A program made the translations under genes and the position numbers. Shown here piece by piece: positions 1 to 7,864 of a stretch of 46,364 bases of DNA. Below the pieces are notes generated by a model that saw nothing but the letters and a program-made list of their open reading frames with translations, did not search any database and was not told the origin of the DNA. Position 1 is the stretch's first letter, and every line of letters starts with the position of its first letter. Source of the DNA: Sulfurimonas sp. (GTDB taxonomy: Bacteria; Campylobacterota; Campylobacteria; Campylobacterales; Sulfurimonadaceae); contig JALWLL010000053.1 in NCBI GenBank assembly GCA_026996295.1, positions 1-46,364 on the forward strand. The letters are read 5' to 3'.

Positions 1-563
1 TTACGGTGATTTACATAGGGTTTGGGCTTCTTGTCGCCATTATCGGTGGTTTTGTCATAGGAAAGATGAAGCTTGAAAAGTATATCTTGCTTGATGTAAA
101 ACCGATGGAGGGTGAACTTGAAGAGGTGGAGCTCAAACTCACACAAAAGCAGCGTGTTAAAGAGGCATGGGACTACACGTATGATATCTTTAAAAAGATA
201 TGGCTTTATGTGCTCCTTGGTGTAGGTGTGGGTGCTTTGATCCACGGCTATGTTCCTGCAGATTTCATTGCCAAATATGCCGGTGGTGACAACTGGTACG
301 GTGTGCCTTTGGCGGTTATTTTTGGAATTCCGATGTACTCTAACGCAGCGGGTGTTATGCCGCTTGTGGAGGTGTTAACAGATAAAGGGATGCTCCTGGG
401 AACTGCACTGAGCTTTATGATGGCGATCACTGCACTCTCTTTGCCTGAGGCGATGATACTTAAAAAAATTCTACATGTAAGACTTATCGGTATTTTTTTT
501 GGTACTGTTGGGATTGGAATTATTTGTATAGGGTATCTTTTTAATTATTTGATTGGTGCATAA
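1..563 (+). CDS. DUF318/YraQ-type permease, C-terminal part (cut by window edge)
   Basis: This is the C-terminal 186 or so residues of a polytopic inner-membrane permease resembling the DUF318/YraQ/ArsP family. The frame is open to the left edge, and the first possible start (GTG at 6) lies inside the protein. A hydrophobic helix at the very start is followed by a charged loop (ELEEVELKLTQKQRVKEAWD) and about four more membrane helices. The segment PMYSNAAGVMPLVEVL followed by a long Ala/Ser-rich helix is typical of the second half of these permeases. Family members are often called arsenic or metal-related exporters, but the substrate here cannot be read. The gene ends in TAA and a 160-bp spacer follows. 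Confidence 0.7.
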   Translation, partial: TVIYIGFGLLVAIIGGFVIGKMKLEKYILLDVKPMEGELEEVELKLTQKQRVKEAWDYTYDIFKKIWLYVLLGVGVGALIHGYVPADFIAKYAGGDNWYGVPLAVIFGIPMYSNAAGVMPLVEVLTDKGMLLGTALSFMMAITALSLPEAMILKKILHVRLIGIFFGTVGIGIICIGYLFNYLIGA

Positions 564-689
564 AACGTTTTTCCTACCTTCTTGTTTTTTGTTGTCTATA
601 CGCTTCATAAGAGTGTTGAAAAGTTGACAAAAGCTGCTTTGACGGTGTAAAAACATTTATACTGAAATATCTTTGTAGCACAAATATGT

Positions 690-695
690 TATGAT
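690..695 (+). promoter_or_regulatory. possible -10 element upstream of the ATP-grasp gene
   Basis: TATGAT lies about 28 bp before the ATG at 723, in an AT-rich stretch without a clear -35 box. This is normal for sigma70 promoters in Campylobacterota. The rest of the 564-722 spacer shows no gene. Confidence 0.3.
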
Positions 696-722
696 GCATG
701 TACTACTTTTACAGGGGGAAAA

Positions 723-2156
723 ATGGGACTGAGCAATAAAAAATTACCGAAACTTGGGTTTTTATATCTTGATTATGTATTGAGGTTTTTTGATCATTCA
801 AACTTTAAGGGATGGCCAAACAAAATAGAGACGGTGACGTACCACTGGAAGAATGATAAAGAGCGTTTTATTAAAGAGGTAAAAAGAAAAAAGATCGATG
901 TTCTTATAGGTAATATACCTGCAACAGCGTATGAAACCTTTCGGGAGATTGCAAGGGAGTTGCCTCATGTTCGCTTTATTCCATCTATGGATACGCAGTT
1001 CTCTAACAAATCTAAAGAGAACGTTACGCGATTTGCATGGAAATATAACTTGCCTATTCCAAAAACATATATTTACTATAACCATAAAAATGCATATAAA
1101 TTTTTAGAAAAATGTGAATATCCGAAGATCGTTAAAAAATCGTACGGACCATCGAACTACGGCGGGTATTTTGTGCACAAAGTAGATAACTTCAAAGAGG
1201 CAAAAGATCTTTTTGCAGAGCGTAAGTACCATCCTATGTATTTTCAAGACTTTGTTCCTATGGAAGCAGATATCCGCGTGATGCTTATAGGGCATAAGCC
1301 CGTATGTGCCTTTTGGAGACGTGCACCGGAGGGTGAATGGCTTACAAACACTTCTCAGGGTGGAAGTATGGACTATATGGATGTTCCAAAGTCGGTACTT
1401 GATCTTGCGGTAAAAGTTTCTAAAGCTGCAAAAGCGGAGTACTGGGCGTGTGATGTAGCCTATGGTAAAGATGGTAAGGTTCGCATACTTGAGTGTGCGA
1501 CTGCGTTTGCGGCATTTCCTTACATTAGAGACTGGATTGGTCAGTATATTATGTGGAGTTTAAGTGAGGGACGTTTTAAAAAACCACATGCACCTATGTT
1601 TAACTGGGAAGAGCTTGGAAAAATGGATAGCTCTATACTCAGAACACTCAGACATATAACATTTGGGAAGTTCTCTCCTAGTTATGACGGTGCTTATTTT
1701 GGCAAAAAGAAAAAGCTTTACGGCAATAAAAAAGTATATCTCCACGAACTTGATGAGGTTTATAAAATGTATGATGTCAAAGCACGTACTTGTGAGGAGT
1801 GGCCAAGTGAACAATGGAACTATCAAGATAAACTTGCTTTAAAAACATTAAAAAATCTCAAAAGTAAAGATCTTAAAACTAAAGATATCCCAAACCCGAC
1901 TGGCGATGAGGCTGCCGAGTCCGTGCAGGAGCAAACGCAAAGCTATTCAAAAGAGGAGTTGAGTGATTTTTTTAGCTCCATTGAGGGTATAGGGAAGAAA
2001 AAACTTGCCAAGATCTTTGAATATTTTGGAAGCCCTCAAGAAGTCGTAGGGGCATTGGAGCAAAACCCTTCCATGTTCAGTGATGTCAAGGGAATTAACG
2101 AAAAAATAGCTCAAAAAATAGTCAAAAATTGGAAAAAACTTAAGAAAAAGAATTAG
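723..2156 (+). CDS. ATP-grasp (RimK-like) protein with C-terminal helix-hairpin-helix pair
   Basis: A 477-residue protein with two parts. Residues 1-300 or so form an ATP-grasp fold of the RimK type: nucleotide-binding stretch YPKIVKKSYGPSNYGGYFV, then FQDFVPMEADIRVMLIG, a Trp/Asn/Gly-Gly segment (EGEWLTNTSQGGS) and ACDVAYGKDGKVRILEC. The final acidic metal site normally reads E-x-N but here reads ECAT, so the usual Asn is missing. After a basic linker, residues 405-477 form two helix-hairpin-helix motifs (IEGIGKKKLAKIFEYFG and VKGINEKIAQKIVKNW), as in the UvrC C-terminus. The ribosome-binding site AGGGGGA supports the ATG at 723. It probably ligates or modifies an unknown substrate; the HhH tail suggests nucleic-acid binding. 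The function is not known to me. Confidence 0.8.
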   Translation: MGLSNKKLPKLGFLYLDYVLRFFDHSNFKGWPNKIETVTYHWKNDKERFIKEVKRKKIDVLIGNIPATAYETFREIARELPHVRFIPSMDTQFSNKSKENVTRFAWKYNLPIPKTYIYYNHKNAYKFLEKCEYPKIVKKSYGPSNYGGYFVHKVDNFKEAKDLFAERKYHPMYFQDFVPMEADIRVMLIGHKPVCAFWRRAPEGEWLTNTSQGGSMDYMDVPKSVLDLAVKVSKAAKAEYWACDVAYGKDGKVRILECATAFAAFPYIRDWIGQYIMWSLSEGRFKKPHAPMFNWEELGKMDSSILRTLRHITFGKFSPSYDGAYFGKKKKLYGNKKVYLHELDEVYKMYDVKARTCEEWPSEQWNYQDKLALKTLKNLKSKDLKTKDIPNPTGDEAAESVQEQTQSYSKEELSDFFSSIEGIGKKKLAKIFEYFGSPQEVVGALEQNPSMFSDVKGINEKIAQKIVKNWKKLKKKN

Positions 2157-2203
2157 TTAAAAACATAAATGAGTTAAATATGTGATATCTCGAATAATTT
2201 AAG

Positions 2204-2209
2204 TATAAT
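2204..2209 (+). promoter_or_regulatory. putative -10 box of the coiled-coil membrane gene
   Basis: A perfect TATAAT lies 30 bp before the ATG at 2239. This suggests the downstream gene has its own promoter instead of depending on the ATP-grasp gene. Confidence 0.5.
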
Positions 2210-2238
2210 TTCGCACTAAATTATTTGGGGTGTTAAAA

Positions 2239-3702
2239 ATGGGGAATCCAAAACTGTACAATGTCGGCGTTAAGCTAGTTAAATTTGCATGGGCTATAGA
2301 GATTATAGCTGTCATGATAGGTTTTTTAATTTCAATTATTGTTGCATATTCGGCTTATGCGGCGATTAATCATATCGATAAAGAGATGACGTTTGGGGAC
2401 TACTCATCTATTTTGGTATCTGGTCTGCCTTTTTTACTTGTTGCAGTTGTAGAAGCAACTAAAATCCCAATAGCGACAGCTCTTATGTACGCAAAGCACA
2501 CTTCGTGGAGGATTATACTCTTTACAGGTGTTCTACTCCTTGTTACCATAACATTTGAAACCATGATGAATGGTTTTGAGAGAAACTTCTCTAACCTGAC
2601 TTTTGCCATCAATGAACGTAAGAATGAAGCACAGTTATTACAAGATAAGATAGATGATCTCATTGAGAAGAAAAAAGTTATTGATGTTATCAATTCAGAA
2701 GTGGTGGAGGCTGAATATACTCAAACCATTGCAAGAGCAAATCAAAATTTCAATCAGCAGGTAAAGCGTCAAAGTGAGTATATTGAGAGACAGCTGAGCA
2801 ATATGGATAACAGCTATAAGGAGAAGATTGATGCCGAGCTGAACTCTTTGTATGACAAAGAGGGCAAAATATATGAAGCATGGGATAAAGAGCGTGATGA
2901 TATGCAAAAACGCCTTAGAGATTTGCTGAATCAAAATCTAAAAGGTGCCTCTTCTGATAAAGAAAAACTCACCGCAGAGCTTGAAAAACTCAAAGCTGAA
3001 ATGAAAGTAGAGATGGAAGATGCAAACTTTCTGACAAGACCGGCGGTTGAAAAAAAATACAGGGATCTTATAGCAAAAAAAGAGAAAAGACTTTATGCTG
3101 TTTCTGATTTTGCAACAGGCTCAAAAGCACTCGATCAGCAAACAGGAACCGAAAAACAGTTACAAAAACAGCTGGCTGTTATCGGTGAGAATTATCAAAA
3201 GCGTATCGATACAGTACGTGCAAGGATTGACTACCTGAATCAACAGCTAAAAGAGCAGCAAAAATCGCAAGAGTTATTACAAAAAAAGTATCGTCAGGAG
3301 CTTGCCTCATTTACTGCAAATGCGTCTAAGAATAAGTCGAGTATTATTAGAAGAGCGAGTGAAGAGAAGAGGAAGCTTTTTAATGAACATCAAGATATTC
3401 AAAAGAGGTTAAAAGTTGTAGATGCTGAGATCTTTGAGCTGAAAAAGAAACAGACTGAGGTGAATTATGAGGTCAATAAGATGGTCAATCAAAACCAAAT
3501 TTATCGTATAGCAGCATATATAAGTGATAAGGAAAATGGCTTGGATGTACCAAAAAGCACAGTTGGACTGGTAGCTCTTGTGTGGTTTGCATCACTGGCG
3601 TTTATCAGTGCAGTAACAGGTGTTTTCCTTGCTATTGCCGGTATGTATATTCAAAAGTGCTATGATCCTGAACTCTCAAGTATAAAGACAAAAAAAGAGT
3701 AA
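2239..3702 (+). CDS. membrane-anchored coiled-coil protein of unknown function
   Basis: A 487-residue protein that I cannot assign with confidence. Three hydrophobic helices lie in the first 120 residues (around AIEIIAVMIGFLISIIVAYS, SGLPFLLVAVVEATKIP and IILFTGVLLLVTITF). A long heptad-rich, Lys/Glu/Gln-rich coiled coil of about 300 residues follows, and a final helix (VALVWFASLAFISAVTGVFL) lies near the C-terminus. It could span the membrane at both ends with a long rod between them. The layout is reminiscent of DUF4407-like proteins, but that is a guess. The ATG at 2239 sits 8 nt after GGGG and is preferred over the in-frame GTG at 2230. It points toward the convergent c-di-GMP operon. Confidence 0.7.
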   Translation: MGNPKLYNVGVKLVKFAWAIEIIAVMIGFLISIIVAYSAYAAINHIDKEMTFGDYSSILVSGLPFLLVAVVEATKIPIATALMYAKHTSWRIILFTGVLLLVTITFETMMNGFERNFSNLTFAINERKNEAQLLQDKIDDLIEKKKVIDVINSEVVEAEYTQTIARANQNFNQQVKRQSEYIERQLSNMDNSYKEKIDAELNSLYDKEGKIYEAWDKERDDMQKRLRDLLNQNLKGASSDKEKLTAELEKLKAEMKVEMEDANFLTRPAVEKKYRDLIAKKEKRLYAVSDFATGSKALDQQTGTEKQLQKQLAVIGENYQKRIDTVRARIDYLNQQLKEQQKSQELLQKKYRQELASFTANASKNKSSIIRRASEEKRKLFNEHQDIQKRLKVVDAEIFELKKKQTEVNYEVNKMVNQNQIYRIAAYISDKENGLDVPKSTVGLVALVWFASLAFISAVTGVFLAIAGMYIQKCYDPELSSIKTKKE

Positions 3703-3717
3703 GTGTAAAAGCTTACT
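3690..3717 (-). terminator. probable terminator of the cytochrome/diguanylate cyclase operon
   Basis: Read on the minus strand, AGTAAG-loop-CTTACT (3698-3717) is followed by C and seven T residues (3690-3696). The stem has only 6 bp, and it covers the stop codons of the two converging genes. Confidence 0.45.
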
Positions 3718-4984
3718 TCTCTTTTATTTGATGAAGTATGACAGTATCTTTCCCTCTGGACTTTGCCTCATAAAGAGCATCATCTGAGACCTTCAACATC
3801 TCATCTATATCATCACTCCTGCCATAGGATATACCGATAGAAACCGTATAGTTGACAATAATATCTTTGAGCTCAATATCATTAAATTTAAAGTTCTTTC
3901 GTAGTTTGTCAAAAAGAGTCAGTGTATTTTCAAGTGATATATCTTCAAGTAAGATACAAAACTCTTCTCCACCAAAACGCGCAACAAGGTCTGATTTTCT
4001 AAGGCTTTTGTGAAGCACTGTAACAACTTCTTTGATGGCAATATCACCGATATCATGCCCATAAGTATCATTGATGTTTTTAAAATTATCAATATCAATG
4101 GTTGCAACGGCAATGGGGGTATTTTTTCTATGATTCTTGTTGAGTATGGCACTGCTTGCTTCAAAAAAGTAACGTCTGTTATAAGCACCTGTTAAAAAAT
4201 CTCTGTTGGCAAGGTTTTTAGCTTCTTTGAAAAGTTCCAAAACATCAAGGTTGGCATTGATTCTGACATTGAGCTCTTCAAACTGATGGGGCTTTGAGAT
4301 AAAGTCATTTGCTCCGGCTTTTATAAATTGTGTCAGGGCATCTACATCTTCTGTTGCGCTGATGGCAATGATCGCTAAAGTGTCTTTTTGAAATCGCTCT
4401 CGGAGTCTCATGGTAAGTTCAATACCGTCCATATTTGGCATATTATAGTCAGTGAGTACAACTGAGATGCTCTCACCCTGTGGCGATGCCATAATATCAA
4501 AAGCCTCTCTCCCGTCAATAGCTTCTATGACATTAAACTGTAGTTTATGCAGGTCATTTTTAAAAGCATCTCTAAAAAGTTTAGAATCATCAACGAGCAA
4601 AACACTCTCTTTGTAATTTCGAAGGACTTTTTTTACAAAATCGACTGCATAGGCGATGAAGTTTGGATTGGTAGTAGAAATGTGGTCTAAGATATTTTTC
4701 TTTGTCATAAGATGTTTTAAGACATTGTTTTCATTTTTACTAAGGACAATACTCGCAATATCGTGTGAGCTTGTCAACATAGCACCCTGTCCCTCTTCAC
4801 AATCGGGAAGTTCTATATTGATTACGGCTGCAGAAATTTGATTTTGATTATGTCTTATGATATTGTTCGCTTCTCTGTAGGTAGATGCTGCCAATATCTC
4901 CGTATTGCTCATATGTCGTTTTATCTCTATAGTTAAAGCAGATAAAGTTGCCGGACTTTCATCAACAAGCAATATTTTTTTCAT
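3713..4984 (-). CDS. double-receiver response regulator diguanylate cyclase (REC-REC-GGDEF)
   Basis: A 423-residue cytosolic protein with PleD-like architecture. Receiver 1 spans about residues 2-117, receiver 2 about 126-245 and GGDEF about 260-420. Receiver 2 looks competent for phosphorylation (VDDS 131-134, acceptor D179 in TDYNMP, K231 in SKP). In receiver 1 the acceptor position holds N56 (INIELP), so it is probably an adaptor. The cyclase site reads GGEEF at 338-342, with the product-inhibition I-site R329-K-S-D332 exactly five residues before it. The protein should therefore make c-di-GMP from two GTP and be feedback-inhibited. It is the last gene of an operon behind a membrane diguanylate cyclase (10-nt gap) and a cytochrome. 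No cognate histidine kinase is adjacent. Confidence 0.92.
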   Translation of the reverse strand: MKKILLVDESPATLSALTIEIKRHMSNTEILAASTYREANNIIRHNQNQISAAVINIELPDCEEGQGAMLTSSHDIASIVLSKNENNVLKHLMTKKNILDHISTTNPNFIAYAVDFVKKVLRNYKESVLLVDDSKLFRDAFKNDLHKLQFNVIEAIDGREAFDIMASPQGESISVVLTDYNMPNMDGIELTMRLRERFQKDTLAIIAISATEDVDALTQFIKAGANDFISKPHQFEELNVRINANLDVLELFKEAKNLANRDFLTGAYNRRYFFEASSAILNKNHRKNTPIAVATIDIDNFKNINDTYGHDIGDIAIKEVVTVLHKSLRKSDLVARFGGEEFCILLEDISLENTLTLFDKLRKNFKFNDIELKDIIVNYTVSIGISYGRSDDIDEMLKVSDDALYEAKSRGKDTVILHQIKEK

Positions 4985-4994
4985 TGTCTATTCC

Positions 4995-6548
4995 TTACTC
5001 TATTTCTGATTCTTTTTTGGTGTGATCATAAACTTCGATGCGGTTACGTCCGTTTTCTTTGGCGACATAAAGAGCTTCATCGGCTTCGGCAAAGACTTTA
5101 AGATGATCTGTATGATCTTTTCTTAAACAGCTCATACCGATACTTGCTGTAGTCTCAATACTTTGCGATTCAAAAACAACAGGTTTGCTTGAAATAGTTT
5201 CAAGTATGATATTTGCGACCTTTATGGCAACATGAAGTGTTGTCATTGGGAGTATAACGACGAGCTCTTCTCCTCCATAACGGCCAATAAAGTCAGTTTC
5301 TCTTAAACAACTGGTGATGCGGGAGCTGATCTCTCGAAGTACTTCATCTCCCGCCATGTGCCCATAGGTATCATTGACGTTTTTGAAGTGATCAAGATCG
5401 ATGATCATTATGGATATATCGAAGTTATGGCGTCTGGCACGCTTGAACTCCATCTCTAGCATCTCTTCGAGGTAGCGTCTGTTCCAAAGGCCTGTGAGGG
5501 CATCTGTTTTACTCAGTATCTCTATGGCTCTTGTTCTCTCTTTTACCAACATCTCCAAACGTTCTTTTTCTTTACGTGACTGCTCAATCGCAGAGAAGTA
5601 AATACTTCTGGTTGTAAACAGGGCAAACAGTAAAGCGATAAAAGTGGTGACAGAGGCGGTACGTATAAGTTGAAACTCATGGTTTGAGTATGCAGTAGCA
5701 TCTGTTATGAGTAAAAGTTTTAAGTTTTCATGACCATTTTTACTGATATCTGTTGTCACAAGGGTACGATAAAGCGGACGTTCATCTGAGAGCGTAAGGA
5801 AGCCCGGCGGTGGCAGTTCTTTGTTTGATAGTACGGTTCCTATGATATTTTTATTGCTACTGACATGTACTTTATTTTGTGAATCGAGTAAAGAGATCTC
5901 CAAAATATTTTTTGTAGATTGAATATAGTTGTACAAAAACTCATTAATATCTGTTTTTGCCGATACATCAAGGGAGTTTTTAATAGAGCCTTCAATGGAT
6001 TTTAAAAGATTTATAATATCTGATTGACGGCGAAGTACCGAAAAGTTCTCATTGGAATTATCTAATACTTTATATTCGGATATATCTACAGCCAGATCAA
6101 TAAGGCCGATAAGCTCATTGTCTTTGTAGATAGGGTAGTAGATGGCCATAACATCTACATAGTCCCGAACTTCAAAAAAGAACTGCTTAATTTTTTGCTC
6201 TCCCTGCATTGTACGTACATAACTCTTGTTTGTATAGACCTTACCGATCTCATCTTGAAACATAGAGTTTCTGATGGTTCCATCGGGTTCTAAAAATCTA
6301 AATTCAAATATTTCCAAGCCAAATGAAACATCCTTCACCAGTTTTTGAAGGTTCATCGTTGATTTAATAGCATCAAAGCGATTAATTGCGGCTGTAACAG
6401 AACTGACAATATTGAGAGAGTTGTTATGCATTTGTGTCAGTAAAAGGTTCTTTTGAATTTTATAGTTGTAGTAGGAAAGGTAAGCTATACCCAGTACAAG
6501 CATGAGCAGTACAATCGGTATTTTGTATCTTCTAATTAATGTTGCCAT
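4995..6548 (-). CDS. membrane diguanylate cyclase with periplasmic sensor domain
   Basis: A 517-residue protein. One membrane helix lies at residues 9-27, and a periplasmic region of about 265 residues with the look of a Cache-type sensor follows (for example YPIYKDNELIGLIDLAVDIS). A second helix lies at about 294-316, then a short coiled coil (EQSRKEKERLEMLVKERTRA), then GGDEF at about 340-505. The active site is GGEEL (424-428), with an I-site R415-E-T-D418 at the canonical distance, so activity with product inhibition is expected. The gene begins 4 nt after the stop of a tetraheme cytochrome. Such spacing implies translational coupling and hints that the periplasmic sensor and the cytochrome serve one signalling unit. 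The ligand is unknown. Confidence 0.92.
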   Translation of the reverse strand: MATLIRRYKIPIVLLMLVLGIAYLSYYNYKIQKNLLLTQMHNNSLNIVSSVTAAINRFDAIKSTMNLQKLVKDVSFGLEIFEFRFLEPDGTIRNSMFQDEIGKVYTNKSYVRTMQGEQKIKQFFFEVRDYVDVMAIYYPIYKDNELIGLIDLAVDISEYKVLDNSNENFSVLRRQSDIINLLKSIEGSIKNSLDVSAKTDINEFLYNYIQSTKNILEISLLDSQNKVHVSSNKNIIGTVLSNKELPPPGFLTLSDERPLYRTLVTTDISKNGHENLKLLLITDATAYSNHEFQLIRTASVTTFIALLFALFTTRSIYFSAIEQSRKEKERLEMLVKERTRAIEILSKTDALTGLWNRRYLEEMLEMEFKRARRHNFDISIMIIDLDHFKNVNDTYGHMAGDEVLREISSRITSCLRETDFIGRYGGEELVVILPMTTLHVAIKVANIILETISSKPVVFESQSIETTASIGMSCLRKDHTDHLKVFAEADEALYVAKENGRNRIEVYDHTKKESEIE

Positions 6549-6552
6549 CTGC

Positions 6553-7182
6553 TTACCTATATCTTCTCTTTGAGTTTGGATCTGCTTTTTTGTATTTGTT
6601 ATATGCTTTATCTAGATTATGATATGATCTGTCCCAGCGCTCATTATGGCAGCTTATGCACATTTTTTTTAAAACTTCTGGTCTGTCTGTACCGGCTAAA
6701 AAACCTCCAGAATGAAAAGAGTCTCTTTCTCTTTTTGCCATTTTTATATGTATATTACCGGGACCATGGCACCCTTCACACTGAACATTGGAAAGGCGAG
6801 GTGTTTTTTCAAGACTAATAAAACCTGTCGGTGTACCAAAACCGGTCGCATGACAGATGAGACATTTTGGATTGTTCTCATAACCTTTTTTTTCAAGACT
6901 CTTCATTGCATAATCATGAGGGTCTTTTTTTCTTCCTAGGAAAAATTTTCTGTGGCACAAACGACATTTGGAGTTACCGACATATCTGTACTTTCCTGAG
7001 CCGATGGCATCATTGTATGCTTCTTCTCCAAGAGCATCTTTGAGGGGGATATTATGTAGTTCGGATTCCATCTCTGCATTGACGCGAGGATTATCGCCTG
7101 CCACAAGAGTTAATGGCATAAAAGATATAAAAATTAAAAATATTTTGAAAAAAGAAGTGTTGCTATTTTTGCTATTATTCAT
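6553..7182 (-). CDS. periplasmic tetraheme c-type cytochrome (cytochrome c554-like)
   Basis: A 209-residue exported protein. Residues 10-28 or so form a signal peptide ending near LTLVAGDN. Four CXXCH haem-binding motifs are present: CRLCH, CLICH, CEGCH and CISCH. The stretches YVGNSKCRLCHRKFF, CLICHATGFGTPTGF and NVQCEGCHGPG match the cytochrome c554-type multihaem family. The mature protein should carry four covalent haems and move electrons in the periplasm. A purine-rich site (AAAGAGAC) precedes the ATG at 7182. It is the first gene of an operon with two diguanylate cyclases and has no oxidoreductase partner nearby. That makes a redox-sensing role worth considering, though an ordinary electron carrier is equally possible. 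Confidence 0.88.
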   Translation of the reverse strand: MNNSKNSNTSFFKIFLIFISFMPLTLVAGDNPRVNAEMESELHNIPLKDALGEEAYNDAIGSGKYRYVGNSKCRLCHRKFFLGRKKDPHDYAMKSLEKKGYENNPKCLICHATGFGTPTGFISLEKTPRLSNVQCEGCHGPGNIHIKMAKRERDSFHSGGFLAGTDRPEVLKKMCISCHNERWDRSYHNLDKAYNKYKKADPNSKRRYR

Positions 7183-7232
7183 TTAGTCTCTTTATTGTTT
7201 ATAAAAATGCCCTTACTGCATTTGGCAATTTT

Positions 7233-7238
7233 ATTATA
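7233..7238 (-). promoter_or_regulatory. putative -10 box of the cytochrome/diguanylate cyclase operon
   Basis: TATAAT on the minus strand lies about 50 bp before the cytochrome ATG. The surrounding 7183-7414 spacer is very AT-rich and contains no other recognisable feature beyond the two divergent promoters. Confidence 0.4.
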
Positions 7239-7390
7239 GTTATCAATTAAAACATAACTCATTAAAATAAAAAATATAACTATGACAGTAATGTATAAAA
7301 TTAATCTCTATATTATACAGAGTAAAACTTAAATGTTTATAGCTAAATTAACCAAAAAGAAACGGAATTTTTATTTTTACTGATATTTGA

Positions 7391-7396
7391 TATAAT
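7391..7396 (+). promoter_or_regulatory. putative -10 box of the small membrane protein gene
   Basis: TATAAT lies 19 bp before the ATG at 7415, which would give a very short leader. Confidence 0.45.
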
Positions 7397-7414
7397 GTTT
7401 AAAAAAGTGATGAG

Positions 7415-7864
7415 ATGGAAATAACTTTACTTGTAAAATCTATATTGGGGCTTGTAGTTGTTTTAGGTCTGTTGATCTTTTTGTTGATACTTCCCGGTAA
7501 AACAAAAAAGACTCAAAAAAAATCTGGAGAAAAAACTCTAAAAACACCTGTTACTAAAGAGTTGGAGCCAACACTTGAGGATTTGCGTAAAGTTATAAAA
7601 AATAAAAAATCTACCGAAGCCGAGCTCAAAGAAGCTTTAGAGACGGTTATTAAAAAATATGGAAAAGTACATAAAAAGTTAGGTTTAAGAGCACATCCTG
7701 ATTTTGATATCTATATGGATATGCTCTTTACAATCTGCCGTCATCCAAATACCAATAAAGATATCATTGTTCAATTTGACAGAGATCTTGGAAGACTCAA
7801 TCCGGAATACAAAAAAGAGATCAATGAAGCGATCACAAAAGGTCTAAATTCCCGAGGTATCTAA
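7415..7864 (+). CDS. small membrane-anchored hypothetical protein
   Basis: A 149-residue protein of unknown function. One strongly hydrophobic N-terminal helix (residues 5-27) is followed by a Lys/Thr-rich linker (GKTKKTQKKSGEKTLKTP) and a compact helical domain of about 95 residues (DLRKVIKNKKSTEAELKEAL, then YMDMLFTICRHP, then FDRDLGRLNPEYKKEINEAI). It looks like a single-pass protein with a cytosolic helical domain. Its last 21 nt overlap the 3' end of lapD on the opposite strand, so the two transcripts converge. No catalytic motif is visible. The start is set by the promoter-like box just upstream; the ribosome-binding site is weak. Confidence 0.7.
   Translation: MEITLLVKSILGLVVVLGLLIFLLILPGKTKKTQKKSGEKTLKTPVTKELEPTLEDLRKVIKNKKSTEAELKEALETVIKKYGKVHKKLGLRAHPDFDIYMDMLFTICRHPNTNKDIIVQFDRDLGRLNPEYKKEINEAITKGLNSRGI

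Noticed and set aside
7183-7414. A small RNA or extra gene in the AT-rich 230-bp spacer
   Set aside because: I see two divergent -10-like boxes only; no stable hairpin with a T-run and no frame with a ribosome-binding site.
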